From: Vibrio sp. YMD68
GTDB lineage: Bacteria > Pseudomonadota > Gammaproteobacteria > Enterobacterales > Vibrionaceae
Length of the DNA stretch: 64,000 nt
Assembly: GCF_029958905.1 (NCBI RefSeq)
Contig: NZ_CP124614.1
Span: 1,736,001 to 1,800,000 of the forward strand
Direction of reading: 5' to 3'
Shown: positions 28,167-37,245 of the stretch, one piece after another
Layout: each line of letters begins with the position of its first letter
How positions within the stretch are numbered: position 1 is the first letter of the stretch
Notes under the pieces: generated by a model
Database searches by the model: none
What the model saw: the letters and a program-made list of their open reading frames with translations, nothing else
What the model was told of the DNA's origin: nothing
Program-made: the position numbers and the translations under genes

Positions 28167-28592
28167 TTACATAACGCACTCTTGAGCTGCCTTGGCTCTT
28201 TCTATGCCTTTATCAATCAAACTCATCGCTTCGTCACCGGTGATTGACGAAAGAATCTTGTCGAGAACTTTCTCAGCGGCTGATTCTGAGGATGCCTCAA
28301 CCAAACAGCTGTATGCGTTGGCAACATGATCTGAGATTTGAGTTAATTCTTCAGGGTTCGTGAAATCAGCACTGAATGCTTCTTCGATAGACGATGCTAA
28401 CTCTTCGGCAAGTTCCGCAGTTTCGCCAAATTGTTCTAAGTTGAGCTGACTGAGATCAACCGAATCCATTTGTTCTTGGATACTATCTACCGCTTGATTC
28501 GCTGCCTGCTGAGCTTGGTCAATAGCCTTGGTAGCATCATCACAGCCAGATAAAGCGAAAACAACGATAGATAATGTCATCAGTTTTTTCAT
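28167..28592 (-). CDS. Putative helical lipoprotein
   Basis: This 141-residue protein has a lipoprotein signal peptide (MKKLMTLSIVVFALSGC, lipobox LSGC, cysteine 17). The mature part is acidic and predicted helical, with two more cysteines (in YSCLVEA and QECVM) that could form a disulfide. I recognise no family. Location should be periplasmic, membrane-anchored. Confidence 0.65.
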   Translation of the reverse strand: MKKLMTLSIVVFALSGCDDATKAIDQAQQAANQAVDSIQEQMDSVDLSQLNLEQFGETAELAEELASSIEEAFSADFTNPEELTQISDHVANAYSCLVEASSESAAEKVLDKILSSITGDEAMSLIDKGIERAKAAQECVM

Positions 28593-28696
28593 TTTGGTTC
28601 CTTCTTATAATAACTAAACACATTTAGGTACTGGTTTTATAACAGGAACCATATGGTTTCTACACACTGAGTTCAATTGAAATTTGTCACTATCGT

Positions 28697-29251
28697 CTAG
28701 GGATATAAATAACCTTCAGCATTGTTATAAGCTTCAAGTTCGATTGGCGCTTTGGCATAGCCAAAAATCGAAAGTTGTAATAGATAGTCTTTCGTAAATG
28801 CTTCAAGGCCCGCTGTTTCCGCTTGCTTTACATGGATCAATTCGTGAGACAACAACAGCTTGTCCCCTTTTGCTTTGTTCGCAATCCAAATGCCGTACCC
28901 AAAAGTCGCGCCGACAAAATATGGAGAATCCAACCCTAATCTTTGCATTTGGAATAATAGTGATTCATTCTCAGGTAAAGGCAGCGTATCAGCGTAAATT
29001 ACACGGACTTTCTCTGGGTGTTTGATTCCTATCCGGTGAGCAACTTCAATAAATTGTGGAGATAACCGATCACCTTGCGACAAGGCGATTTGCTCATTTT
29101 TTTCCACATATCTCATTGATAATGGTAAATAGGCATCTATTTGATCAACCACATGGCTAGGTGGGTTTGCATAAATCTCCGTTTTATCTTTGCAGCCCAA
29201 TATGGCCAGCGATGTTACTGCTAATAATGCTACTTTTATCACTGTATTCAC
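28697..29251 (-). CDS. Putative lipoprotein with a zinc-peptidase-like HExxH motif
   Basis: This 184-residue protein has a lipobox (AILGC, cysteine 20) and a HELIH motif at 136-140. Glutamates about 35 residues later (PIELEAYN) could be the third zinc ligand. The catalytic-domain size matches minimal gluzincin-like or DUF4157-like domains. A peptidase activity is possible but not shown. The gap downstream to phnP (29252-29533 lies on the other side) has no recognised feature. Confidence 0.6.
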   Translation of the reverse strand: MNTVIKVALLAVTSLAILGCKDKTEIYANPPSHVVDQIDAYLPLSMRYVEKNEQIALSQGDRLSPQFIEVAHRIGIKHPEKVRVIYADTLPLPENESLLFQMQRLGLDSPYFVGATFGYGIWIANKAKGDKLLLSHELIHVKQAETAGLEAFTKDYLLQLSIFGYAKAPIELEAYNNAEGYLYP

Positions 29252-29533
29252 TTTCTCTAAATTCCTTTTATGCGGTTAGTTTAAATTTAATACCCAAACG
29301 TACCTCGGTCAGTAGCAACTGTCGCTGATACATTTGCTACAAGAATAACCGTTAGGAAATAAACTGTAAATGCCACGTGTGGAGTGTCCACTTTAGTCGG
29401 CGACGTGGAATAAAAGGGATCTTACGCTGGTAAAAACGTTCATTGACCAATGCGCATATTCCGAACGCTAAAAATACACGATATGAATGAGACCATTGCT
29501 AGCTTAACGGGGCCTGAATAGTCGATTGGGCTC

Positions 29534-30292
29534 TCAAGTAATCATGTCGTCATAGCCAATGATGACACTATCGGGTAATTCGTTTCTTATTAGCCAGCTA
29601 TCTAAATCGTGCCCAATGTGAGTGATGACCAGTTTTTTAGGCGCAAGTAACTTCTGAATTTCTTTTGCGGTATCAATGTTGCCATGATTGCTCCCTGAGT
29701 GCTGTGGTGGAAAGGAACAGTCAATCACTAGTGTGTCAAGAGAGGCTCTACCACTCAAAAACTGGAACGTTTCACTGGGTAAGCCGTCAGTGTCTGTGAG
29801 ATAAGCAATCGACTGATCTTCATATTCAAATAGATAGCCAACGGTTGGCCTTGAATGACGCATCTGTAAAGGTGTGACTCGTAATCCTGCTATATTGACC
29901 TGCCGAGCATGCGTCATTTTAGGGATAAACCGCAAACATCCAGAATGTTTAAGTAAATCAGCGCACCCTAGAGGATCATCCGGGCACCAAACTGGAATCG
30001 AAGCGCCATTACCCCACCTTAAATGAAATAGGCCTTGTACGTGATCAACGTGAAAGTGCGTCAGCAAAAAACCTAGGTACGACCCCGATTTAAAGCGTCG
30101 ATGTAAATCCATAATACCGGCATCAATGAGTAGGCGATTTTTGTTCTCGCCGTCTCCCCACTCCACCATTGCAGAGCAGGGTTTACGTTCCCGCTCTTTT
30201 TGCTCGGTCGCGATGGCGCAGGCCGTGCATTCGCACCCATACAGTGGCACGCCACCTGCGGCCCCAGTACCGAGTAGAGTCAGTGTCAGCAT
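29534..30292 (-). CDS. phnP: Phosphoribosyl 1,2-cyclic phosphate phosphodiesterase PhnP
   Basis: This metallo-beta-lactamase-fold protein is about 252 residues long, the same as in E. coli. It opens the cyclic phosphate formed by C-P lyase. Metal motifs THFHVDHVQGLF and ITHIGHDLD are present. The N-terminal GCECTACA cysteines match the structural zinc site of PhnP. The start at 30292 has AAGGGAG upstream. The frame could extend seven codons further. It is the last phn gene. Confidence 0.88.
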   Translation of the reverse strand: MLTLTLLGTGAAGGVPLYGCECTACAIATEQKERERKPCSAMVEWGDGENKNRLLIDAGIMDLHRRFKSGSYLGFLLTHFHVDHVQGLFHLRWGNGASIPVWCPDDPLGCADLLKHSGCLRFIPKMTHARQVNIAGLRVTPLQMRHSRPTVGYLFEYEDQSIAYLTDTDGLPSETFQFLSGRASLDTLVIDCSFPPQHSGSNHGNIDTAKEIQKLLAPKKLVITHIGHDLDSWLIRNELPDSVIIGYDDMIT

Positions 30293-30370
30293 TTGTCTCC
30301 CTTCCCCCAACACCGTTCTTTTATAAGTGTCGAAGGTATCTTTTATGATTAATTACTTTTTGTCATAGGC

Positions 30371-30934
30371 TTAGCCAAACACGCGGGCATTGGGCTGACT
30401 ATCCATTTGACGAGAAAACTGTGCGACTGTTTCTTGCAGTGTTCCGCTGTTATTCAGCAAAATCGCGTCGTTTGGTCGAACTTCATCGTATTGAACCGCT
30501 CGTTCCAATCGTTGGACAATTTCAGTCCTGTTTTCTCGCCCCCGTTTAATCAGCCTCTGCTTTAATATATCGGGGCTGACGGTTATCCATACAACTTGCA
30601 ATCGGCTACCGTATTTCTGTTTCGCAGTGGGCAGATACGCTCGAGATCCATTCACCATAACATTCAAGCCTTCACTTAACCAATGATCGACCTCTCTGCC
30701 TACCCCATAGCGATATCCGTTTGCATGCCAATGCATCGTAAATAAGTTTCGCTGCGTACGAAGTGAAAACTCTTCCTCTGACAGGGCAATATAATTTTCA
30801 CTTCCTGCCGATGCGGGTCTTGTTATGTACCGATGTGCGACCATCAATTGATCACAAAATACGCATCTGAGGGCGTCCATGATCGAATCTTTCCCCGCCC
30901 CTGAGGCCCCTAGTACGTAGAACAACTTAGCCAT
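30371..30934 (-). CDS. phnN: Ribose 1,5-bisphosphate phosphokinase PhnN
   Basis: This 187-residue kinase has the P-loop GASGAGKDS and phosphorylates ribose 1,5-bisphosphate to PRPP, feeding C-P lyase products to nucleotide metabolism. The guanylate-kinase-like blocks HRYITRPASAGSENYIAL and VNGSRAYLPTA are present. Its length equals the E. coli protein, unlike the enlarged phnH-L products of this operon. Confidence 0.9.
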   Translation of the reverse strand: MAKLFYVLGASGAGKDSIMDALRCVFCDQLMVAHRYITRPASAGSENYIALSEEEFSLRTQRNLFTMHWHANGYRYGVGREVDHWLSEGLNVMVNGSRAYLPTAKQKYGSRLQVVWITVSPDILKQRLIKRGRENRTEIVQRLERAVQYDEVRPNDAILLNNSGTLQETVAQFSRQMDSQPNARVFG

Positions 30935-31011
30935 TCCCGCTTCCTACTTTCTATTTATTTGCTCTTAATAATGACTCGATTTTTATAAGGCATTTCTACG
31001 ACTCACGTTTA

Positions 31012-32148
31012 TTAAAAAACGCGTTTTCCCTGACGTAATACCTGCTGTATTAAAGGCTGCCCGGCGCGACGCTCAACAAGCAATAGATCCGCGCGTAAGC
31101 CCTCTTGTATCGAACCTCGGTCATTAAGACTAAGCGCCGACGCTGGGTTAGATGTTGCTAATCGGGCCGCTGTTGCTAAATCCAAGTCGTTTCGTTCGTC
31201 ATCAGCCAGGCCAAATACCGCTTCTAAAAGACTGCCCGGAAAGTAGTCTGATGATAGCGTGTCCAGGACACCAAGGGTTGCCAATTCATGTGCAGCGACA
31301 TTGCCCGAGTGGGAACCCCCTCTAACCACGTTAGGTGCCCCCATCATCACTTTTAACCCTAGTTCATGAGATCGTTGCGCTGCTTCTATTGTGGTAGGGA
31401 ATTCTGCTAGAACCAGCCCCAAAGAATGTGACTCTTCGACATGGGATCGCGTGGCATCATCGTGGCTGGCGAGTGGAATACTTTTCTCTCGGCACAATTG
31501 CGCGATTGTTTTACGATTAGCATCCGAGAACTGGGCCGATTGCTGACGCTGCTGTTGCTCGAAATCTGCCATTTGTTGATCGTTCAAGTTGTACTTCCCC
31601 TGGTAGTAGTCGTAGTACTTCTCAATGTTGACGAATTGACGTTGGCCCGGAGAGTGATCCATCAACGACACCATGTGTGTTTGCTCCAAATCAAGGTACT
31701 TTTTAGCAAGATCGACGGTGGCTTCATGGGGCAGTTCGCAGCGAATGTGTACAAAGTGCTCTGCGCGATTCAACCCCAGCTCTCCGCTTCTTACTATGGT
31801 ATCAATCATTTTATCGAGGTTGTCTTGACGATGACCACCATCTCGCACATCACCAACGGCTATGGCATCCAATACGGTTGTTATCCCTGCGCCTATCAGT
31901 TGAGCATCGTGGGCTGCCATAGCAGAGAGCGGCGGCCAGCTGACTTTTGGTCGTGGCGTAAAGTACTTTTCCAAGTTGTCTGTGTGCAATTCAATGAGAC
32001 CAGGCATAAGCCAGCCTTGATTGCCATCAACCGCACCAGGCATTTGGCTTTTGGAATCAGACATTGAACGGATGATGCCACCCTCAATTTCAATCGATCC
32101 ATTGACCACTTCGTTTTCTAATACCAGTTGAACATTCGTAATAATCAT
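31012..32148 (-). CDS. phnM: Alpha-D-ribose 1-methylphosphonate 5-triphosphate diphosphatase PhnM
   Basis: This 378-residue amidohydrolase-fold enzyme (same length as in E. coli) releases pyrophosphate from the phosphonate-ribose triphosphate. Metal-site segments include MPGLIELHTDNLEKYF, ASHDDAT and the GAPNVVRGGSHSGN block. It sits 17 bases after phnL in the operon. Confidence 0.92.
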   Translation of the reverse strand: MIITNVQLVLENEVVNGSIEIEGGIIRSMSDSKSQMPGAVDGNQGWLMPGLIELHTDNLEKYFTPRPKVSWPPLSAMAAHDAQLIGAGITTVLDAIAVGDVRDGGHRQDNLDKMIDTIVRSGELGLNRAEHFVHIRCELPHEATVDLAKKYLDLEQTHMVSLMDHSPGQRQFVNIEKYYDYYQGKYNLNDQQMADFEQQQRQQSAQFSDANRKTIAQLCREKSIPLASHDDATRSHVEESHSLGLVLAEFPTTIEAAQRSHELGLKVMMGAPNVVRGGSHSGNVAAHELATLGVLDTLSSDYFPGSLLEAVFGLADDERNDLDLATAARLATSNPASALSLNDRGSIQEGLRADLLLVERRAGQPLIQQVLRQGKRVF

Positions 32149-32165
32149 TGCTCTATCCTTTGTCG

Positions 32166-33062
32166 TTAAGCTTTGCGAAGTGTCGCCGTTGAAATGTCGT
32201 AGTATTTGTCTGCCACGCTTTGACGAACAAACTCATCGTGAAAAATGCCCACAATCGCGGCACCTCTTTGTTTTGCCTCTTGAATTAGCTCTATCACCAC
32301 TTGGCAGTTTTTTTCATCCAGTGAAGCGGTCGGTTCATCAAGCAATAAAATTGGCGAATCTACGATGAACCCCCGTGCAATATTCACTCGTTGCTGCTCT
32401 CCACCTGAAAAGGTCGCGGGAGCCAACGACCAAAGAGGCTCTGGAACGTTTAGGCGAGTCAGCAGAGCCGCGGCTTTTTGCTTGGCTTGTTCTTTGTCTA
32501 CTCCTTGTTCGATTAGGGGCTGGGCCACCACATCTAAGGCACTGATGCGGGGGATCACTCTTAAAAATTGACTGACCCATCCCAGCGAATTTTGGCGGAC
32601 TTCCAATACTTCTCTTGGCTGTGCGTTGGCAATATCGACCCAATTCGCTTGGCTTTCGTTTTGGTTTCTCATTACATCACTCATCTCACACGTATCCGTC
32701 AGATCGCTTGTACCTTCAGAGTCACGAATATGACTAACACCATCATGGCGGACCCATATATGCCCTTCGTCGACCAAATAATTAGCGTACAGGGCTCTAA
32801 GCAATGTGCTTTTCCCCGATCCCGAGCGTCCCAAAAGCACAACACATTCGCCCTTATCCACTGAAAAACTGCTTTTCGACAGAACAGGCAACTTGGCACC
32901 ACTTTGATTATGAAGAACGAACGTTTTGCTTACGTTAGATACCGAAAGCATCGTATTCGCGTCGCTTAATGGCTCGTCATTTGTAAATGGCTCGTCATTT
33001 GTAAAAGCAACACAGGCTTCTTTATGGTGGCGTTCACCAACGGGGGTTATCAAGGTATTCAT
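32166..33062 (-). CDS. phnL: C-P lyase system ATP-binding protein PhnL, with insertions
   Basis: This ABC-type ATPase of the C-P lyase complex has Walker [11 protein letters not shown], signature FSGGEQQR and Walker [11 protein letters not shown]. It is 298 residues against about 226 in E. coli. The extra length comes from an N-terminal extension containing a perfect in-frame duplication (FTNDEP twice) and from an insertion of roughly 30 residues between Walker A and the Q-loop (after IWVRHDG). The catalytic motifs are intact, so it should still function. Confidence 0.88.
   Translation of the reverse strand: MNTLITPVGERHHKEACVAFTNDEPFTNDEPLSDANTMLSVSNVSKTFVLHNQSGAKLPVLSKSSFSVDKGECVVLLGRSGSGKSTLLRALYANYLVDEGHIWVRHDGVSHIRDSEGTSDLTDTCEMSDVMRNQNESQANWVDIANAQPREVLEVRQNSLGWVSQFLRVIPRISALDVVAQPLIEQGVDKEQAKQKAAALLTRLNVPEPLWSLAPATFSGGEQQRVNIARGFIVDSPILLLDEPTASLDEKNCQVVIELIQEAKQRGAAIVGIFHDEFVRQSVADKYYDISTATLRKA
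32968..33003. repeat. 18-bp perfect tandem duplication inside phnL
   Basis: Two identical 18-bp copies lie back to back and encode FTNDEP twice in the N-terminal extension of PhnL. The perfect identity points to a recent slippage event. Confidence 0.85.
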
Positions 33063-33071
33063 GACGGCTCC

Positions 33072-34004
33072 TTATCCTTGGATGACTGACGAAACAAGTA
33101 ATTGTGTATAGGGGTGCTGAGGATCATCGAGCACTTGGTCGGTAAGCCCACTCTCCACAATACGACTCTCTTTCATGACCACCAAACGATGAGCAAGCAA
33201 TCGCGCAACCGCTAAATCGTGAGTGACGATCACCACAGATAAGCCGAGTTCCGTCACTAAGTTTCGGATCAAATCTAGTAGCCTTGCCTGAACTGAAACA
33301 TCGAGACCACCTGTGGGTTCATCCATAAAAATAAGCTTTGGGTGTGTGACTAAATTTCGCGCGATTTGCAGACGTTGTTGCATTCCTCCCGAGAAGGTAA
33401 TAGGCATGTCGTCTATTCGGTCGCATGGGATTTCCACTTGATTAAGCCAATCCAGCGCTTGAGTACGAATGTCCCCATAGTGTCGGCTTCCTACTGCCAT
33501 TAAGCGCTCTCCAATATTGCCACCCGCAGAAACCCTCGGTCTAAGCCCGTCCATTGGATGTTGGTGAACCACGCCCCATTCAGTACGCAATAACCGTCTA
33601 CGTTCACTTTCTGTCAGCCCATACAGGCTAGCTTGCTCACCATTCGGTAGTTGATAGTGAACCGCGCCGCTATCGGGTACTTCTCTCCCTGACAACACTC
33701 GCAGCAAGGTACTCTTCCCAGAGCCTGATTCGCCTACAATACCCAGTACTTCACCAGGCCAGAGTTTGAAATCGATATCCTGACACCCTTTTCCAGGCTG
33801 ATAGAGTTTCGATAACCCCTGTACCTCCAACAGCGGTGAATAAGTTTCCACAGCGCGTTTTTTTTCTAGATAAGAACCTTTTCTTTCTAAGTCAGCGAGT
33901 GTCGCTTGTTGATTAGATTGATGAGGTTGACGCCATTGCTTGGGTTCGTTTAGTCGCCCCGGTTCACTGCATCGAGTGAGTTTGTTTAATTCAGTTACTG
34001 ACAC
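33072..34004 (-). CDS. phnK: C-P lyase system ATP-binding protein PhnK
   Basis: This ABC-type ATPase docks on the PhnGHIJ core. It has Walker A VGESGSGKST, signature FSGGMQQR, Walker B LIFMDEPTGGLD and the switch histidine in VIVTHDLAVAR. It is 310 residues against about 252 in E. coli. The first 55 residues are a polar, basic extension without recognised motif. The start overlaps the end of phnJ by 10 bases. A shorter form from a non-ATG start cannot be excluded. Confidence 0.9.
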   Translation of the reverse strand: MSVTELNKLTRCSEPGRLNEPKQWRQPHQSNQQATLADLERKGSYLEKKRAVETYSPLLEVQGLSKLYQPGKGCQDIDFKLWPGEVLGIVGESGSGKSTLLRVLSGREVPDSGAVHYQLPNGEQASLYGLTESERRRLLRTEWGVVHQHPMDGLRPRVSAGGNIGERLMAVGSRHYGDIRTQALDWLNQVEIPCDRIDDMPITFSGGMQQRLQIARNLVTHPKLIFMDEPTGGLDVSVQARLLDLIRNLVTELGLSVVIVTHDLAVARLLAHRLVVMKESRIVESGLTDQVLDDPQHPYTQLLVSSVIQG

Positions 34005-34999
34005 GGTGTGACCTCATCTTTTGAACTTGAAACAACGCTGGATACATTTCCAGATACTGGTTTTTCCATTGCGTCTGGAATAGCGTCCAAAATAGCGTCC
34101 GACATAGAATCGGGCCTACAGTTCGATGTTGACGCTGATGATTGGCGTGATAGTGATGCTGCGTGTTCATGGCAATAGTCCGTGTCTGAGCAGACGAATA
34201 TCCGCCCCCCTTTATCGTCAGTCACGACTTCGTCTAAAAAGCTCTCTGTTGAGCCACAAATACAACAAGGCTCGTCCCATTGCTGTACTTCAAATGGATG
34301 ATCATCAAAGTCGAGGCTATTTACATCGGTATAAGGTGGAATTGCATAGATTCGCTTCTCACGCCCTGCCCCAAATAGTTGCAGTGCCGGCATTTGATGC
34401 ATTTTCGGATTATCAAATTTTGGTATCGGCGATGGGTCCATGATGTATCGCCCATTCACATGCACTGGGTACGCATAGGATGTAGAAATATGACCGTAAC
34501 GTGCAATATCTTCATACAATTTGACATGCATGACGCCGTACTCTTCGAGCTCGTGCATTTTTCTCGTTTCCGTTTCTCGTGGTTCAATAAAACGTAATGG
34601 CTCAGGAATAGGCACCTGATATATAAGAATCTGCCCGTCTGTTAATGGCTTTTCAGGAATACGATGGCGCGTTTGAATTAAGGTCGCATCCGACGTTCGT
34701 TCCGTGGTTTCTACAGAAGCCACTTTTTCAAAAAACTGTCTGATCGATACTGCATTGGTAGTGTCATCCGCCCCTTGGTCAATCACTTTAAGCACATCGG
34801 GGTGGCCTATAATGGCGGCCGTTATTTGAATGCCACCCGTGCCCCAACCATATGGCATTGGCATCTCTCGGCCACCAAACGGAACTTGATACCCGGGAAT
34901 GGCAATCGCTTTCAATAGCGCTCGGCGGATCATCCGTTTGGTCTGCTCATCAAGGTAGCCATAGTTATAGCCGTTCTTTAAATTCAGGTCAGTCGCCAT
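33995..34999 (-). CDS. phnJ: C-P lyase radical SAM subunit PhnJ
   Basis: This subunit cleaves the carbon-phosphorus bond with a 4Fe-4S cluster and SAM. The cysteine motif is seen in DEPCCICGSTES and, after a gap, FVCSDTDYC, matching the cluster ligands and radical-site cysteine of the family. The start at 34999 has AAAAGGAG upstream. It is 334 residues against 281 in E. coli. The extra 50 residues are a serine/aspartate-rich tail encoded partly by a 12-bp repeat. It overlaps both neighbours. Confidence 0.92.
   Translation of the reverse strand: MATDLNLKNGYNYGYLDEQTKRMIRRALLKAIAIPGYQVPFGGREMPMPYGWGTGGIQITAAIIGHPDVLKVIDQGADDTTNAVSIRQFFEKVASVETTERTSDATLIQTRHRIPEKPLTDGQILIYQVPIPEPLRFIEPRETETRKMHELEEYGVMHVKLYEDIARYGHISTSYAYPVHVNGRYIMDPSPIPKFDNPKMHQMPALQLFGAGREKRIYAIPPYTDVNSLDFDDHPFEVQQWDEPCCICGSTESFLDEVVTDDKGGRIFVCSDTDYCHEHAASLSRQSSASTSNCRPDSMSDAILDAIPDAMEKPVSGNVSSVVSSSKDEVTPCQ
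34071..34106. repeat. 12-bp repeat (three units) in the phnJ tail
   Basis: Three in-frame units (GCGTCTGGAATA, GCGTCCAAAATA, GCGTCCGACATA on the plus strand) encode a DAI-type repeat in the C-terminal tail of PhnJ beyond the conserved domain. Confidence 0.75.
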
Positions 35000-36125
35000 T
35001 ATCGTGCTCCTTTTGTTCCGCTTCTCTTGCATCAAATTCTTTTTGCAGCTTACGAATCAACGCTAGCTCAGATTGAAAATCAACGTAATGGGGCAGTTTC
35101 AAATGGCTAACAAACCCTGAGGCTTCAACATTGTCACCATGAGACAACACAAATTCTTCATCTTGCGCAGGGCCTTGTGGTACCTCACCATATTGTTGGC
35201 ACTGTAGCGAACGGTCTACTAATGCCATCGACATCGCTTTACGTTCAGAAAAACCAAATGTGACGCCGTAACCCCTGGTGAAGCGAGCCTTTTCGTTTTT
35301 GTTGCCAGTAAAGCCATTGATCATCTGGCATTCAGTCAGTTCGATATCACCGATTTCGATAGCAAAGCCCAGCTCTTCCGGGATTAACTCTAAGGTGACG
35401 TTTCCTGAACGAATCTCTCCTGCAAAAGGGTGATTGCGCCCATAGCCACGTTGAGTTGAATACCCAAGCGCCAATAAGAAGCCTTCATCACTGCGTGCGA
35501 GCTGTTGTAACCTTGCGCTTCGATTAGCGGGAAAAGTAGGCGGTGTCACTGTGATATCATCCGGCAACTCTCCACTGTCATTTTCAGGTACGGCTAGATC
35601 AAGGTTTTCTAGCATTTTGAGTACTTGCGGGCACGGTTCAGAACAACCACTATCGAGCGCTGAGCTTTGGAGTTCTTCGCTACCTTGATAATGTTCCTGT
35701 TGAAGCGAGTCATCACCTTCTGCGAGCAACGCAAAGTCGAGCAATCTGTGGGTATAGTCATACGTAGGGCCGAGTAATTGACCACCGGGTAAATCTTTGT
35801 AGCTTGCGGAAATCCGGCGCTCTATTTTCATCGCTTCCGTATTAACGGGCTGTGTCACCGCAAGACGTGGTAATGTCGTGCGATACGCGCGCAGTAAGAA
35901 GATCGCTTCAATCAAATCGCCACCAGCTTGCTTAATGGCAAGTGCCGCGAGTTCCTTGTCGTAAATGCTGCCCTCGGTCATAACGCGATCCGTTGCACCA
36001 GCAAGCTGATGAGCAATTTGCTCCACCGAGAGTGCTCGTTGGGATTCTGGCCCCCGTCGCTTTTTATCTTGTAAGCGGTGCGCGGCCTCTATCGCTTTTT
36101 GACCCCCTTTTACTGCAACGTACAT
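34989..36125 (-). CDS. phnI: C-P lyase core subunit PhnI
   Basis: This subunit of the PhnGHIJ core transfers the phosphonate to ribose of ATP with release of adenine. The start MYVAVKGGQKAIEAAH and the GYGRNHPFAGEIRSG and ERKAMSMALVDRSLQ blocks are typical. It is 378 residues against about 354 in E. coli, with an acidic central insertion (near residues 140-195). It overlaps phnH by 16 bases and phnJ by 11. Confidence 0.92.
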   Translation of the reverse strand: MYVAVKGGQKAIEAAHRLQDKKRRGPESQRALSVEQIAHQLAGATDRVMTEGSIYDKELAALAIKQAGGDLIEAIFLLRAYRTTLPRLAVTQPVNTEAMKIERRISASYKDLPGGQLLGPTYDYTHRLLDFALLAEGDDSLQQEHYQGSEELQSSALDSGCSEPCPQVLKMLENLDLAVPENDSGELPDDITVTPPTFPANRSARLQQLARSDEGFLLALGYSTQRGYGRNHPFAGEIRSGNVTLELIPEELGFAIEIGDIELTECQMINGFTGNKNEKARFTRGYGVTFGFSERKAMSMALVDRSLQCQQYGEVPQGPAQDEEFVLSHGDNVEASGFVSHLKLPHYVDFQSELALIRKLQKEFDAREAEQKEHDNGD

Positions 36126-36760
36126 AATGCTTCCTTCTCTTCTTTCTTTTCTTGCTCTTCTTGCTCTTCTTGCTCTTGCATCACGACTTGGGTAGTACGT
36201 GGCAATGCAATGACTTCGTTTTCACACGTGAAGTAAATATCAATGCCGTGAGGAAAGCATCCTCGCCCCGTTTGTATTGCTTCAATGAGTGAGTGACTTA
36301 ACCCGTTAATTTGTACTTTGGTCTCGCACTTTATTCCAGGGCCGGACAAAATCAGCGTGGTGCCCGTATGAAGACTATCGACTTCAATGATCACTGAGGT
36401 GCTTCGGTCGGGGTAACTGTCGTCTCCCATCGCAAAGCCATCGAACTGATTGAATTCGTTCGCCCTTACCAGCGCAAAATCCGCCCGTGATCGCGAATCA
36501 GCGACGGGTGAACCGCAATGAAAGCGTAAATTTTCCATCAGTGCTGTGTCGTTTAAGAATGCTTCGCCAAACCAGAGCGGCGTGACATTATCGGCCAGAG
36601 TGAGCAGTAGCTGTGTGGCTGCGGGGCTAACCGTGCCAAATTGCAATGTCGACAACAGCTCTACTTTTGTTCCGGGACGAGAAACAGCGTCCATCAATAG
36701 CCTAAATGTCTGTTGGGCATCGTGAACTGGGTGATCAAATCCCCTTGTGAGGTAACTCAT
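36110..36760 (-). CDS. phnH: C-P lyase core subunit PhnH
   Basis: This core-complex subunit has the expected TRGFDHPVHDAQQTFRLLMDAVS opening and the GIDIYFTCENEVIALPRTT end. It is 216 residues against about 194 in E. coli. The extra residues are a C-terminal EQE-EQE-EQE-type charged tail encoded by a 9-bp repeat. Both ends overlap neighbouring genes. Confidence 0.9.
   Translation of the reverse strand: MSYLTRGFDHPVHDAQQTFRLLMDAVSRPGTKVELLSTLQFGTVSPAATQLLLTLADNVTPLWFGEAFLNDTALMENLRFHCGSPVADSRSRADFALVRANEFNQFDGFAMGDDSYPDRSTSVIIEVDSLHTGTTLILSGPGIKCETKVQINGLSHSLIEAIQTGRGCFPHGIDIYFTCENEVIALPRTTQVVMQEQEEQEEQEKKEEKEALCTLQ
36151..36177. repeat. 9-bp repeat (three perfect units) in the phnH tail
   Basis: Three perfect copies of CTTGCTCTT encode a glutamate/glutamine repeat at the C-terminus of PhnH, outside the conserved domain. 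The array is flanked by partly matching units. Confidence 0.85.
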
Positions 36761-37245
36761 TCATCCTCTCCTCTTACCATAGTGAAAAAGTCCACCTTGC
36801 TTGGTGCTACTTCGCGAGCTTTAAGTTGCTCTTTTTCCTCAATATCAGCCGCTAATGGTTCGATTAATGCTTGATACAGATCATTTTGAAATTCTGTTTG
36901 CATTAACGCATCGACAACCGCAGCCACTTCCGCATGGTCCTTATTTCGCCCTGTTAGGTAGCTATAGCCGAGCTCTCCTTGGTCTAACTGCACCACCGTT
37001 CTTACTATTGTTACATCGCCCATATTGAACGCATTACCGGTTGATCCCATCTTTGCTCGTACTTGCGCAAGCCCAATTTCTGGCTCTCGTACGAATTGAT
37101 AGCGTGTGCTGAGTGACAGTTCATCCCAGCGCTGTTTTAATGTTTGATAGTCGCAACGAGCCAACACCGACATCCATCTTTTACGTTGCAGATGTTCTTG
37201 TGGATTGTGGGTCGGACGCTCTTGGGTATGCTGCTCTTGTGTCAT
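36757..37245 (-). CDS. phnG: C-P lyase core subunit PhnG
   Basis: This 162-residue subunit carries the conserved RKRWMSVLARCDYQTL opening, VREPEIGLAQVRAKMGSTGNAFNMGDVTIVR and GELGYSYLTGRNKDHAEVAAVVDALMQ. It forms the PhnGHIJ core with its neighbours. It starts directly before the phnF stop codon region and overlaps phnH by 4 bases. Confidence 0.92.
   Translation of the reverse strand: MTQEQHTQERPTHNPQEHLQRKRWMSVLARCDYQTLKQRWDELSLSTRYQFVREPEIGLAQVRAKMGSTGNAFNMGDVTIVRTVVQLDQGELGYSYLTGRNKDHAEVAAVVDALMQTEFQNDLYQALIEPLAADIEEKEQLKAREVAPSKVDFFTMVRGEDE

Noticed and set aside
31441..32067. A 208-codon plus-strand frame inside phnM
   Set aside because: It is antisense to a clearly conserved enzyme, has no ribosome site and no recognisable domain.
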